DNA from: Demequina sp. NBRC 110054 | GTDB lineage: Bacteria > Actinomycetota > Actinomycetes > Actinomycetales > Demequinaceae | Direction: 5' to 3' | Length of the DNA stretch: 64,000 bases | NCBI RefSeq assembly: GCF_002090115.1 | Contig: NZ_BBRK01000006.1 | Span: 532,754 to 596,753, forward strand | Shown: positions 26,504 through 35,799 of the stretch, one piece after another | Position numbering within the stretch: the first letter of the stretch is position 1 | Layout of the letters: every line of letters starts with the position of its first letter | The notes under the pieces: generated by a model | The model's input: the letters and a program-made list of their open reading frames with translations, nothing else | The model's database searches: none | Told to the model about the DNA's origin: nothing | Program-made: the position numbers and the translations under genes

Positions 26504-27640
26504 TCACAGCCCCGCCGCGCGGGCGCGCTCCACCGCCTCGGGCAGCGCGTCGAGCGCGGTATCGACGTCCCAGTCCGCCGTGGTCCATCCGAGACTGAGG
26601 CGCACCGCTGAACGCGCCTCCTCAGGCGTGTGGCCCATGGCCTGCAGGACGTGGCTGCGCTCGACCACGCCCGCGGTGCACGCCGATCCGGAGGACACGG
26701 CCACGCCCGCGGCGTCGAGCAGCATGAGCATCGCCTCGGACGAGGCCCCCGGGACCACCGCATGGACGATATGGGGTGCGCAGCCCTCCCCCGCACCCCG
26801 CACGACGGCATCGGGCACGGCGGCGCGGATCCCGTCGGCGAGGCGGGCCGCGAGCGCTGCGACCCGGTCCCGCTCGGCCTCCCGGTCGGCGACCACCTCC
26901 TCGAGCGCCGCGGCGAAGGCCGCCGCTCCCGCCGCGTCGACCGTGCCCGAGCGCACCTTCCTCTCCTGCCCTCCGCCGTGCAGCAGCGGGACGAGCGGGG
27001 CGTCGCGCCTCGCGATCAGCGCGCCGACCCCGACGGGACCGCCGAGCTTGTGCGCGCTCACCGCCATCGTGGTCAGCCCCGACGCGGCGAAGTCGACCGG
27101 CTCGTAGGACACCGCCTGGACCGCGTCGCAGTGCATCGGCACTCCCGCATCGCGCGCGGCCTCGGCGAGCGCTGGGATCGGCTGGACCGCGCCGACCTCG
27201 TTGTTGACCCACATCGCAGTGGCGAGCGTTGCGCCCACAAGCGCGGCAACGAAGGCCTCGTGCTCCACGGCCCCCGTGCCGTCGACCGCGATCTCGGCGA
27301 CGTCCGCATCGTCCCTGTCGGCGAGCCACCGCGCAGGGTCGAGCACCGCGTGATGCTCGACCGCGGTCGAGACGATGCGACCGACGCCACCCCTTCCCCA
27401 CCACAGCCCCTTGATCGCGAGGTTGTCGGCCTCGGTGCCGCCGCTGAGGAGGATGACCTCGCCCGGGTGGGCGCCCAGGGCTGCGGCGATGCGCTCACGC
27501 GCGTCCTCGACGATCGCGCGACGACGCCGACCATCCCCGTGAAGCGCAGACGGGTTGCCGACCGCGTCGGAGGCCTCGAGCCAGGCCTCGCGCGCGACGG
27601 GGCGCAGCGGCGAGGTGGCGGCGTGATCGAGATAGTGCAC
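26504..27640 (-). CDS. Cysteine desulfurase (NifS/IscS type)
   Basis: A 378-residue PLP-dependent enzyme that takes sulfur from cysteine for tRNA thiolation and Fe-S assembly. Visible landmarks are the N-terminal YLDHAATSPLRP, the LLSGGTEADNLAIKG cofactor region, the histidine of STAVEHHAVLD, the PLP lysine in VSAHKLGGPVG and the catalytic cysteine in VSSGSACTAGV. A short loop follows that cysteine, as in the group that serves MnmA. In related genomes it is directly upstream of mnmA; here both stay on the same strand but 16 kb apart. It is the likely sulfur donor for MnmA. Confidence 0.93.
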   Translation of the reverse strand: MHYLDHAATSPLRPVAREAWLEASDAVGNPSALHGDGRRRRAIVEDARERIAAALGAHPGEVILLSGGTEADNLAIKGLWWGRGGVGRIVSTAVEHHAVLDPARWLADRDDADVAEIAVDGTGAVEHEAFVAALVGATLATAMWVNNEVGAVQPIPALAEAARDAGVPMHCDAVQAVSYEPVDFAASGLTTMAVSAHKLGGPVGVGALIARRDAPLVPLLHGGGQERKVRSGTVDAAGAAAFAAALEEVVADREAERDRVAALAARLADGIRAAVPDAVVRGAGEGCAPHIVHAVVPGASSEAMLMLLDAAGVAVSSGSACTAGVVERSHVLQAMGHTPEEARSAVRLSLGWTTADWDVDTALDALPEAVERARAAGL

Positions 27641-27666
27641 GTTCGCACCCTATGCCGCGCGGGACC

Positions 27667-28359
27667 TCAGCCGTCGAGCAGGCGCTCCTTGAGGCGCGTG
27701 ACGACGGCGGAGGCGCCACCCGCCTGGGTCCACCAGGCCTCGACGCCGCCGGGGTGGGCGTCCCACGTGTCGAGCACCTGCTCGATCGCGTACGCCGGCG
27801 CGCGCAGCACCTCCTCCGGGATCTCGGCCACGTTCGCCGCGCCGTCGCCGATCCCGAACTGACGGGACATGCGGGCGATGACCCCGGGCATGGCCTCGGT
27901 CGTCAGCACGTAGTCCTCGACGATGTGCCTGCGCTCCACGCCGATGAGCGCGAGCGCGAGCGCCACGGTGACACCCGTACGGTCCTTGCCCGCCGAGCAG
28001 TGCACGAGCGCGGGGCCGTCCGACTCGGAGATCAGCGTGACCGCCTCGACGAAGCGGGCCGCGGCGTCCGCCTCGAGCATGCGCGCGTAGAGCCCTCGCA
28101 TCGTCCCTCCCGCGGCCTGCGCCTGGATCGCGGCGTCCGCGAACACCGGCACCGCGACCACGGTCGTCGTCGAGGCGAGCGGGTGCCCGTGCGAGCGCTC
28201 GCCGTCGTCCCGCAGGTCGACGACGAGGGCCGGCGGCCACGGCTCGTGCCCCTCGGGAGTGACGTCGCCCTCGTGCGGCGCGTCCGAGCGCCACAGCACA
28301 CCGGAGCGGATCCCCGGCACGGAGGAGGCGACGTCACGAAGGTTGGCGAGAGTGTTCAT
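27667..28359 (-). CDS. Tyrosine-protein phosphatase family protein
   Basis: A 230-residue protein with the phosphatase signature HCSAGKDRTGV; the catalytic cysteine is about residue 121. The N-terminal NLRDVASSVPGIRSGVLWRSDAP, followed by VVDLRDDGERSHGHPL, is typical of the group containing mycobacterial PtpB, which dephosphorylates phosphotyrosine and sometimes phosphoinositides. No secretion signal is seen. It lies just upstream of the desulfurase gene on the same strand, 26 nt away, probably in one transcript, though no functional connection is evident. Confidence 0.9.
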   Translation of the reverse strand: MNTLANLRDVASSVPGIRSGVLWRSDAPHEGDVTPEGHEPWPPALVVDLRDDGERSHGHPLASTTTVVAVPVFADAAIQAQAAGGTMRGLYARMLEADAAARFVEAVTLISESDGPALVHCSAGKDRTGVTVALALALIGVERRHIVEDYVLTTEAMPGVIARMSRQFGIGDGAANVAEIPEEVLRAPAYAIEQVLDTWDAHPGGVEAWWTQAGGASAVVTRLKERLLDG

Positions 28360-28367
28360 GCCTCGAG

Positions 28368-28396
28368 TTCACCACCTCGCGGGCCGGGCGCATAAT
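28368..28396 (+). promoter_or_regulatory. Possible promoter for the SDR gene
   Basis: TTCACC (28368-28373) and CATAAT (28391-28396) are separated by 17 nt on the plus strand. The -10 element matches five of six consensus bases, while the -35 is weak. The predicted leader is about 105 nt. Confidence 0.35.
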
Positions 28397-28507
28397 CGGC
28401 CGACCGTCCCGGTTCCGGGCCCGCACGCGCGGGTAGCGTGGAGGAGGACGCCGGGGCGGGGCGCCGCGAGAGACGCGAGCGCATCGCCCGGCGAGAAGTG
28501 GAGACCC

Positions 28508-29338
28508 ATGGCCACCTGGCTCATCACCGGCTGCTCGAGCGGCATCGGACGCGCCGCCGCCGAGGCCGCGGCGCTCGCGGGCAACACCGTGATCGCGACC
28601 GCGCGCAGGCCCGAGACCCTCGACGACCTCGTCGCGGCCTACCCCGAGCGCGTCCGCGCCCTTCAGCTCGACGTCACCTCGGACGAGTCCGTGGCGGCCT
28701 GCGTCGAGGCCGCGCTCGACCTCGTGGACAGTATCGACGTGCTGCTCAACAACGCGGGAATCGGCTTCTTCTCCACGATCGAGGAGTCCTCTCCCGAGGA
28801 CGCCCAGGCCGTCATGGACGCCAACTTCTGGGGAGCGGCCAAGGTCACGACCGCGCTGCTGCCGCACATGCGCGAGCGCCGCTCGGGCCACATCCTCACG
28901 ATCTCCTCGATCGCGGGCGTGCGCGGCTCGGCGGGCCTCGGCTACTACTGCGCATCCAAGTTCGCGGTGTCGGGCTTCATGGAGGCGCTCGCCGCCGAGG
29001 TCGAGCATCTCGGCATCAAGGTGACGCTGATCGAGCCGGGCCCGGTGCGCTCGCTGTGGATCCCCTCGGGCGCGAAGAACGAGGACATCCTGCCCGACTA
29101 CGCGGCCGTGATGGAGCCCTTCTGGGCGCGCATCCACGCCCTCCCCGGCAACCAGCCCGGCTCGCCCGAGGCGCTGGCCGAGGCCATGCTCACGCTCGTC
29201 GACGCCGACGTGCCGCCGCGGCACTTCATCGCCGGGCAGCACGCTCTCACCCAGACCCGCGCGAAGCTCGAGCGCTTCGGCGCTGAGGTCGACGCGTGGG
29301 AGGACCTCACCATCTCCGTCGACCGGCCGAAGGGCTAG
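28508..29338 (+). CDS. Short-chain dehydrogenase/reductase
   Basis: A 276-residue NAD(P)-dependent oxidoreductase of the classical SDR type. The cofactor loop is TGCSSGIGRAAAE (TGxxxGxG). NNAG appears in VLLNNAGIGFF, the catalytic Ser in TISSIAGVRG, and the catalytic pair in YYCASKFAVSGF (YxxxK). A basic residue near TARRPETL suggests NADP preference. The C-terminal extension after PGPVRS is typical of the group often labelled as oxidoreductases of unknown substrate. It is a single-gene unit, followed by a strong hairpin terminator. Confidence 0.93.
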   Translation: MATWLITGCSSGIGRAAAEAAALAGNTVIATARRPETLDDLVAAYPERVRALQLDVTSDESVAACVEAALDLVDSIDVLLNNAGIGFFSTIEESSPEDAQAVMDANFWGAAKVTTALLPHMRERRSGHILTISSIAGVRGSAGLGYYCASKFAVSGFMEALAAEVEHLGIKVTLIEPGPVRSLWIPSGAKNEDILPDYAAVMEPFWARIHALPGNQPGSPEALAEAMLTLVDADVPPRHFIAGQHALTQTRAKLERFGAEVDAWEDLTISVDRPKG

Positions 29339-29391
29339 GCGGAGGGCACGGAGCCACGGGCCCTGCACCAGAGTCCAGCGCAGGACGCACG

Positions 29392-29424
29392 GGAGCCCGG
29401 GACCGACGGTCGGTCCCGGGCTCC
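29392..29424. terminator. Bidirectional terminator hairpin
   Basis: GGAGCCCGGGACCGAC (29392-29407) and its exact inverse complement (29409-29424) are separated by one base, giving a 16-bp palindromic stem that would close with a small loop. It lies between the rightward SDR gene and the leftward nuclease gene and can serve both. Confidence 0.85.
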
Positions 29425-29442
29425 TTCATGCGTGGAGCCAGG

Positions 29443-32400
29443 TCAGCTGTCGCGCTGAGACCTCGCCTTCGCCGTGAGGCGCTCGACCAGCGTGGCGAGC
29501 GAGTCGCTCACCTCCTCGGTCGTGGAGACCCACGCGGTCCGCGGGCTCTCCTCAGCGTCCTCGATCGCCAGGTTGAGCTTCTGCTTCTGCGCGGCCGTGA
29601 GGTTGTTCTTGGCCAGCCCGCTCGTGCGGAACTTCACGGCTGACGCGATGGTGCTCGTCAGCTCGCGGTAGGCCGCGCGCTTCGCGACAGCCTTGGTCGT
29701 GAACCCCTTCAGGACCTTGGCGAGCGCTTCATTCGCCGCCTCCGTGGTGGACACGCCCGCCGAGCGAACGGCGGCGGTGTCCTCGATGGCGGCCGCGAGC
29801 CTCTTCTGCTGAGGCACGCTGAGGAAGCGCGACAAGGACCCGTCGCGCAGCTTCTCCGCAGCGGCGATGGTGCTCGTCAGCTCGCGGTAGGCGGCGCGCT
29901 TGGCCACCGCCTTGGACTTGAGCTGCTGCACCTGCTCCGTCAGCTGCGACGTCTCTTCGAGCCGAGCCTCCGACGTGCCCTCGACACGGACCGCTCTCGC
30001 CGCGACGATCCATGCCTTGAGGTCCGCTCGCTGCTTCGTCGTGAGGAACCGCGCGAGGGAGCCATCCCGCAGCTTCACGGCCTTGGCGATGGCTTCCTTG
30101 AGCTCAGCCTCTCCCGACGTCCCACCGGAGCCGAGCTCGCCACCGTCGGCGACGGTGACCGCGAGGGCGAACTCCGTCGCGGTGGTATCACCCGCGACCG
30201 TGAGGATCTGCTCGCCCGAGAGGCCCTCGGGGATCGTCACCGTCACGGAGGCCGTGCCGTGCTCGTCGTACGCGTCGGTCGGCAGGGTGTTCGTCACCGG
30301 GAAGGTGCCGAGAACCGTGCCGTCGAGGCTCACCACGACGTTGGCGTCGGTGAGGTCGGTCTCCGCCGTGAACATGAGCGAGCTGAGATCGAACGAGAAC
30401 TCCTCGCCGGCGGTCGCCTCGAGCGAATCGGCGCTGACGCCGATCGCCCGCTGGTCGTAGTCGGTGCCGATCTGGTTGCCGGCCATGAGGTAGTCGACCA
30501 TCGAGTCGAAGTCGACGCGCGCCGAGTCCTTGGCGTCCGTCCCCTCCGCGAAGGTGGTGAAGTTGTCGCCGCCGCTCGCGAGGAACGAGTTCATCGCGAC
30601 GGTGTACTCCGCCTCCAGGTCGATCGCCTCGCCGTCGAGCCACATCTGGAGGATGCGCTCGCCGCGATCGGCGTCGGGGTCGTAGGTGTACTCGAAGCCC
30701 TCCGAGACACCCAGCTTGAGGAACGGACGCGACGAGCCGTCAGGCTGCCACTGCTCCTCGAGAACCGCCTTGATCTGCGCGCCCGTGAGGGTCTCGGTCC
30801 ACAGGGTGTTGCCGAAGGGCTGCACCGTGTTGGCCTCCTTGTAGCTGACGGTCGACGGGTAGCCGCCCGTGCCCGCGGCCTCGCCGAGCATGTCCGCTCG
30901 CAGACCGCCCGGGTTCATGAACGCGATCTCGGCGCCGACGTCCTCGGTCGCCCACAGCTGGGCGTCAGCGATGGCGTTGCCGAGGGTCGACTCGGCACCG
31001 CGGGTGCCGCCGTACGAGCCGCCCTCGTTCCGTGCCCGGTAGAGGGGCTCGGTGATCGTGCCGATGGTCTGCGCGCCGAGATCCTCGGCGGCCTCCTCGG
31101 CGGCGTCGACGATCGCCTGCACCTCCTCGTCGGCCGGGTACACGAGCTCGCAGTCCTCGGTGCACTCGGGGTCCACCTGCTCCGCGAGATCCACCGTGGC
31201 GGACTCGATCGAGGCGATCTCGCCGGCCTCGTTGTCGAAGGTGAAGATCAGCTGGTCGAGGTACATGCCGTACTGACCCGCCGAGACGACGGGACGCTCC
31301 GTGACGGCGCGACCCTCGTCGATCCACTCCTGGACCGGCACCATGTGGCTGTACGCGAGGTGCGTGTGGCCGGAGATCACGGCGTCGATGCTCGGGTCGA
31401 GCTTGGAGAGCATGTCGCCGAAGTTGTTCGACGTGTCGACCGCGTCCGCGTACGCCGTGGTCGGCGCGCCCTCGTGGACCAGGAGGACGATCGCGTCGAC
31501 GCCCTCCTCCTCGAGCACCGCCGCTGACCGGTTGGCCGCGATGGACTCGTCCTCGAAGGTGAGACCCGCGATACCCGACGGCGACACGAGCGACGGGGTG
31601 TCCTCGGTGACGACTCCGATGAAGCCCATCGTGACGTCGTCGGACACGTCCGTCGTGCCGTTGTCGAAGGTGACCATCCAGGTCTCGGGGAGCGCGGCAG
31701 ATCCGTCCGAGTTCCGGACGTTCGCTCCGAGGTACTCCCACTCGGCGCCGCCGTAGGGGTTCGTCACCTCATCGTAGTCCGCCATGATGCGGTCGACGAG
31801 GTCGTCGTATCCCTGGTCGAACTCGTGGTTGCCGACGGCCGAGACGTCGAGGCCCATGAGATTGAGGGCGTCGATGGTCGGCTTGTCCTTGGCCACGAAG
31901 GACTCGAACGTGGACGCGCCCACGAGGTCGCCCGCTGCGGTGAAGACCGAGTTCGTGTACTCCGACTCGAGGGTCGAGACCGCACCCGCCATCACGGCAG
32001 CGCCGGCCTCGCCGTTGCTGAGCGTCGGCAGGATGCGACCGTGGAAGTCGTTCGTGCCGAGCACCTGAACGGTCGTGGTGTCGCCGAGCTCCAGGCCGAC
32101 GAGCACCGGGTCGTGGTCCGAGGTGCGGTACATGTCCTCCGAGTACAGGCCCGCGATCGCATCCTCGGTCATGTAGTCCTCGTTGTAGCTGAGGGCCGGG
32201 TTCTCGTCCGCGTTGATGTGGAACTCGGTGGCTCCGGTGACCTGCTCGTTCATCGACTCCGAGGCGAAGGCGTAGTCGAGCGTGCCCCACTGGCCGTCGT
32301 AGACGTACGAGTAGTCGCCCTCGCTGAGGTTGACGTAGCCCGCCTCGACGAAGACCTGGATCGGGTCCTCCATCGCGTAGGAGTTGAAGTCGCCCATGAG

Positions 32401-34506
32401 GAGGACGTCCTGGTCGCCGTTGCCGGCCTCGCCCGCCTCGATCCAGTCGACGAGTGCCTGAGCGGCTGCCGCGCGGGTGGCGTTCCAGCAGCCCGCGCCG
32501 TCGCCCTGGTCCTCGTCGGCGGAGCCGTCGCTCGGGCACGAGCCCTTGGACTTGAGGTGGTTGGCGACGACAGTGAAGTCCTCGCCGGTGCCGAGGTCCG
32601 TGAAGGACTGCGCGAGCGAGGGACGGTTGCGGTCGTCATCGAAGTCCTCGTCCACGGTGGAGTCCATGACCGTGAAGTCGCCCGCGAGCTCGACCGCGTC
32701 GGTGTTGTAGATCATGCCGACGCGGATCGCGTCGGTGCCGAGCACGCCGGTGTCGACCGAGTCCCACACCTCCGCGCCGAGCAGGTCGTTGAGGCCGTCC
32801 GCGAGGTCCGCCGCGGGGTCCACGCCGGGCGTGTTCTCGAGCTCCGCGAGGCTGATCACGTCGGCGTCGAGGGCCTCGAGCGCGAGCAGCAGCTTCGCGC
32901 GCTGCTTGCTCAGCTCCGACTCGCTGTCGGCACCGCGGCACTCCATGTCCTCGGAGGCGCCGCAGATGTCGTCGCTGCCGTTGTCGACCGTGAGGAAGTA
33001 GTTCAGCACGTTGAATCCGGACACCGTGAGCGAACCGCCCACGTCCTCGGGCTCCGTGGGGCGCACGTTGTTCGACACGAAGTCGTACGAGGCGCCGAGC
33101 GAGCCCTCGGCACGCACGCGCCAGGTGTTCGGGGACGAGCTCGAGGAGCCGCCATAGGTGTAGTTCATGACTCCGACGAGGCCCGTGACCGAGTCGCCGC
33201 CGCGGAGGGAGTTGTCCGCGGTGAGGCTCTCGCCGCCCAGCCCGTACACGATGGGCCAGTCGTTCTGGGTGTTCGTCGCGTCGTCGAGCTTGATGCGGTT
33301 CAGGTCGTTGGCGGCCTGCACCTCGTTCGCGGCGGTGCCCGGCATCGCGACCGTGGTCGGCTGGTCCAGGCGGTCGCTGCCGCTCAGCACGAGCTCGCCG
33401 AAGCGGGCCTGCTGGTAGTACTCGGTGACGAACAGCTCCTGAGCGAACTCCACGAGCATGCCCTCGTAGCGCTCGAAGTAGTCCTCGGACGTCACGGGGA
33501 GCGAGACGGCCGCGGGCGTCACGGTGCTGCCGGAGGACACGACCGTGACCTCGGAGACCGAGCCGATCTGGGTCTGCTCGTAGTACTCGCTGACCGTGCC
33601 GGAGACCGTGACCAGGTCGCCGAGCTCGGGAGCGGTGAGGGTCGACGGGTCGTCGAAGGCGCCGGGCGCGTAGACGAAGACGCCCTCGGAGGTGGCGGCG
33701 TCGCCATCGGCGTCCGCGTCCTCCTCCTGGACGAAGAAGCCGTCGAGGGCCGGGTACAGGCCCACGACGACGGCCTCGACGGTGACCGTCTCGCCCGCCA
33801 TCGGCGAGTCGGCGCTGTCGCCCTGGATGTCGTGGATGAGGGTGACGGAGGCCTCCTCGCCGCCGTCGCCCTGGTCGCCGCCGTCGCTCGCGTGCGCCCA
33901 GGTGCCCGCGGTGCAGTCGGTGGTGTGGGCTCCGAAGCCCGAGATGTCGTCGTACGAGCTGGAGGTCCAGCCGGCGAGGTCGTAGGTGTCGGTCGCATCG
34001 GCGTCGCCCTCGCAGACGTCCGCGTCGCGGTGGATGGTCATGTTGGTCATGGTCGCCGCGGCGGAGGACCAGTACTCGTTGCCGGCGATCTGACCCATCG
34101 AGTCGACCACCTCGGTGCCGTACTTGAGCACGATCGAGTCGTTGCCGTTGAAGTTCGCGGTGCCGCTCGCGAGCGTGATGGCGCCGAGCGAGCTGAGACC
34201 GAGCGCCTCGCTCGAGTGGCGCACGACGAGGGTCTCGCCGGAGGCCAGGGTGCCGGACAGCGCCTGAGTCGACGTGGCGGACGTGTTGGCGTTCGAGTAC
34301 ATCTCGACCGTGTACCCGGACAGGTCGATGCTGTCCGCGGTGCCGTTGTAGAGCTCGTAGCCCTTGTTGTTGCTGGATCCCTCGAGGTACTCGGTGATCA
34401 GCAGGTCGGTGAGTGCGTCCCCGGTCGCGGCCGTGGCTGGGACGGCCACAGCGGCCATTCCCCCCATGGTCAGCAGGCCGACGGAAAGCAATGCGCGTGC
34501 ACGCAT
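29443..34506 (-). CDS. Secreted ExeM/NucH-type nuclease fused to 5'-nucleotidase
   Basis: A 1687-residue exported protein. A signal peptide (about 1-27) is followed by a lamin-tail domain (about 30-170) and a nucleic-acid-binding OB-like region. Then comes an endonuclease/exonuclease/phosphatase domain (about 480-805) with NHLKSKG, GDFNSYAMEDP near 704 and TSDHDPVLVGLEL near 796. A calcineurin-like 5'-nucleotidase domain begins at GTNDFHGR (near 820), with GNHEFD near 892 and SGHTHLAY near 1048, and is followed by the nucleotide-binding C-terminal domain (NPGGLRADM). An Ig-like stretch leads to helical repeats in the last 200 residues. Together these parts would degrade extracellular DNA and strip phosphate from the nucleotides. 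GGGGGAA precedes the ATG. No sorting signal is seen. Confidence 0.93.
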   Translation of the reverse strand: MRARALLSVGLLTMGGMAAVAVPATAATGDALTDLLITEYLEGSSNNKGYELYNGTADSIDLSGYTVEMYSNANTSATSTQALSGTLASGETLVVRHSSEALGLSSLGAITLASGTANFNGNDSIVLKYGTEVVDSMGQIAGNEYWSSAAATMTNMTIHRDADVCEGDADATDTYDLAGWTSSSYDDISGFGAHTTDCTAGTWAHASDGGDQGDGGEEASVTLIHDIQGDSADSPMAGETVTVEAVVVGLYPALDGFFVQEEDADADGDAATSEGVFVYAPGAFDDPSTLTAPELGDLVTVSGTVSEYYEQTQIGSVSEVTVVSSGSTVTPAAVSLPVTSEDYFERYEGMLVEFAQELFVTEYYQQARFGELVLSGSDRLDQPTTVAMPGTAANEVQAANDLNRIKLDDATNTQNDWPIVYGLGGESLTADNSLRGGDSVTGLVGVMNYTYGGSSSSSPNTWRVRAEGSLGASYDFVSNNVRPTEPEDVGGSLTVSGFNVLNYFLTVDNGSDDICGASEDMECRGADSESELSKQRAKLLLALEALDADVISLAELENTPGVDPAADLADGLNDLLGAEVWDSVDTGVLGTDAIRVGMIYNTDAVELAGDFTVMDSTVDEDFDDDRNRPSLAQSFTDLGTGEDFTVVANHLKSKGSCPSDGSADEDQGDGAGCWNATRAAAAQALVDWIEAGEAGNGDQDVLLMGDFNSYAMEDPIQVFVEAGYVNLSEGDYSYVYDGQWGTLDYAFASESMNEQVTGATEFHINADENPALSYNEDYMTEDAIAGLYSEDMYRTSDHDPVLVGLELGDTTTVQVLGTNDFHGRILPTLSNGEAGAAVMAGAVSTLESEYTNSVFTAAGDLVGASTFESFVAKDKPTIDALNLMGLDVSAVGNHEFDQGYDDLVDRIMADYDEVTNPYGGAEWEYLGANVRNSDGSAALPETWMVTFDNGTTDVSDDVTMGFIGVVTEDTPSLVSPSGIAGLTFEDESIAANRSAAVLEEEGVDAIVLLVHEGAPTTAYADAVDTSNNFGDMLSKLDPSIDAVISGHTHLAYSHMVPVQEWIDEGRAVTERPVVSAGQYGMYLDQLIFTFDNEAGEIASIESATVDLAEQVDPECTEDCELVYPADEEVQAIVDAAEEAAEDLGAQTIGTITEPLYRARNEGGSYGGTRGAESTLGNAIADAQLWATEDVGAEIAFMNPGGLRADMLGEAAGTGGYPSTVSYKEANTVQPFGNTLWTETLTGAQIKAVLEEQWQPDGSSRPFLKLGVSEGFEYTYDPDADRGERILQMWLDGEAIDLEAEYTVAMNSFLASGGDNFTTFAEGTDAKDSARVDFDSMVDYLMAGNQIGTDYDQRAIGVSADSLEATAGEEFSFDLSSLMFTAETDLTDANVVVSLDGTVLGTFPVTNTLPTDAYDEHGTASVTVTIPEGLSGEQILTVAGDTTATEFALAVTVADGGELGSGGTSGEAELKEAIAKAVKLRDGSLARFLTTKQRADLKAWIVAARAVRVEGTSEARLEETSQLTEQVQQLKSKAVAKRAAYRELTSTIAAAEKLRDGSLSRFLSVPQQKRLAAAIEDTAAVRSAGVSTTEAANEALAKVLKGFTTKAVAKRAAYRELTSTIASAVKFRTSGLAKNNLTAAQKQKLNLAIEDAEESPRTAWVSTTEEVSDSLATLVERLTAKARSQRDS
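29644..29920 (-). repeat. Direct repeats in the 3' end of the nuclease gene
   Basis: Two nearly identical DNA stretches, about 29645-29692 and 29863-29910, encode the repeated peptide AVAKRAAYRELTSTIA at about residues 1532 and 1605, each followed by a related LRDGSLSRFL- or FRTSGLAKNN-type segment and a downstream helix. A third, more divergent copy precedes them. The encoded units are helical, possibly FIVAR-like, and may bind cell wall or DNA. Confidence 0.7.
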
Positions 34507-34666
34507 GTTGGTTCCCCCGTCATGACAGTGTCAGTTGGCGTCCTCCATGGACGCTCAACAACCTAGGGTGACGGGGAGCTGTGCAGATGTCGGCCTGATG
34601 GACATCGGATGAAATTCGTGAATCGGACACGCGAACTTCTCACGGCCCGGGGAACCGTGCCGATGC

Positions 34667-34690
34667 GGGCCGCCAGAGCGGGGGCGGCCC
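34667..34690 (-). terminator. Terminator hairpin
   Basis: GGGCCGCC (34667-34674) and GGCGGCCC (34683-34690) form a perfect 8-bp stem with an 8-nt loop. It begins 3 nt past the stop of the uncharacterised leftward gene and separates it from the nuclease gene. Confidence 0.6.
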
Positions 34691-34693
34691 CTC

Positions 34694-35626
34694 CTATCCC
34701 AGGAGCCCCAGCATGTCGGAGTCGCGGGGCACCACGAGCGGCAGCCGGCAGCCGCCCGCGCGGATCGTGACGTCGACGGCGTCCGGGTAGAGCGGGTGCG
34801 GCGCCGTCTCCACCGAGTCGACCGCGGCGAGCGGCATCGTCAGCCGCGACGCCGACATCGTCGGCACCGTTCCCTGGATGAGCCACGAGTGACGACCGAG
34901 CAGCTCGAGGATACGGTCGTCGCCCGCGAGGATCCCTCCGCTGAGCGTCACGGGCGAGAACACGTGCCGCATCCGCACGATCGCACCGTCGAGGCCCGAC
35001 GTCTCGGGCCACAGCCGCCGACGCCCGTGGCACGCCCACGCCTTGACGTCGCGATGCTCCGCGCGGAGCTCCTGGAGCTCCCCCGCGATGCCCTGCTCGA
35101 CCACGGAGAGGTCGACCTCGCGGCCCCGCGTCGCCTCGAGCACGGACTCGCCCCACATCCCCGGCTCTCGCGAGCGGAACTCGGGGCGCAGCGCCTCGAC
35201 GAGCCTCCCGACACCACCACGCGGCGAACCCGAGTGGCGCATCGAGATGGAGCTGCCATCGCGCGCGTGCAGCGCGACCCTCCCGTGCAGGAGGTTCACG
35301 GTGTCGTGGATCGCGACGAGTTCGTCGAGCGCGATCCGATCCTCCGAGTAGCCATGGGTGATGTCCGCGTGGCTGCCCTCGACGCCTCGGCGCGTCAGCA
35401 CGGTGACGGCGTCGTCATCGATCACGACGAGGTGGTCGTAGAGGTCCATGTCGGGGCGCGCGTCGCGGTGCTGGATGTCGCGCGGCACCTTGAGCACCAG
35501 GCGGACGGCGTCGAGGTCGAGCGGATGGTCGCGATACAGAGGAGGGATGTCGTCAGGCGTCTCGACCGGATCGATCCACGGCCCGAACCGGGCCCATTCG
35601 TCGGTGTAGACCTGTTGCTTCTGCAT
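34694..35626 (-). CDS. Uncharacterised cytoplasmic protein
   Basis: A 310-residue protein that I do not recognise. It has no signal peptide, membrane segment or cofactor motif. The N-terminal third is acidic and aromatic (YTDEWARFGPWIDPVETPDD, then MDLYDHLVVIDDDAVTVLTR). A middle part is Arg-rich with EFRSREPGMWGESVLEATRG, and the C-terminal part is beta-rich (ILAGDDRILELLGRHSWLIQ). The repeated strand-like pattern could be consistent with a PH-like fold, but that is a guess. It is a single gene, divergent from the ArsR-type gene with about 170 nt between them, and is followed by its own terminator. Confidence 0.6.
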   Translation of the reverse strand: MQKQQVYTDEWARFGPWIDPVETPDDIPPLYRDHPLDLDAVRLVLKVPRDIQHRDARPDMDLYDHLVVIDDDAVTVLTRRGVEGSHADITHGYSEDRIALDELVAIHDTVNLLHGRVALHARDGSSISMRHSGSPRGGVGRLVEALRPEFRSREPGMWGESVLEATRGREVDLSVVEQGIAGELQELRAEHRDVKAWACHGRRRLWPETSGLDGAIVRMRHVFSPVTLSGGILAGDDRILELLGRHSWLIQGTVPTMSASRLTMPLAAVDSVETAPHPLYPDAVDVTIRAGGCRLPLVVPRDSDMLGLLG

Positions 35627-35768
35627 GGCAACCTCACCTCCCCCGGGGCGACGCCGTCGTCGCTCCGGTGCTGCCGCGCAGCCTCAGCGGGGTCCGAGGC
35701 CGCGCACGGTCCTCTTGTCTCCAGGGTACGCCGGACCCCCTTGCGCGGCACGGGCCCGGGAAGCATAC

Positions 35769-35798
35769 TTCAATCGTGGTTGAATCAAGAACTCTTGA
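35769..35798. promoter_or_regulatory. Probable ArsR operator
   Basis: Two adjoining inverted repeats lie directly before the regulator's ATG: TTCAA (35769-35773) with TTGAA (35780-35784), and TCAAGA (35785-35790) with TCTTGA (35793-35798). AT-rich TTGA-type palindromes are common ArsR/SmtB sites. The position implies autorepression of the operon. Confidence 0.6.
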
Positions 35799-35799
35799 A

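Noticed and set aside
31825..34566. A 913-codon open frame on the plus strand opposite the nuclease gene
   Set aside because: Its translation is low-complexity, rich in Val, Arg and Gly, and it exactly mirrors the third-codon GC bias of the real gene on the other strand.
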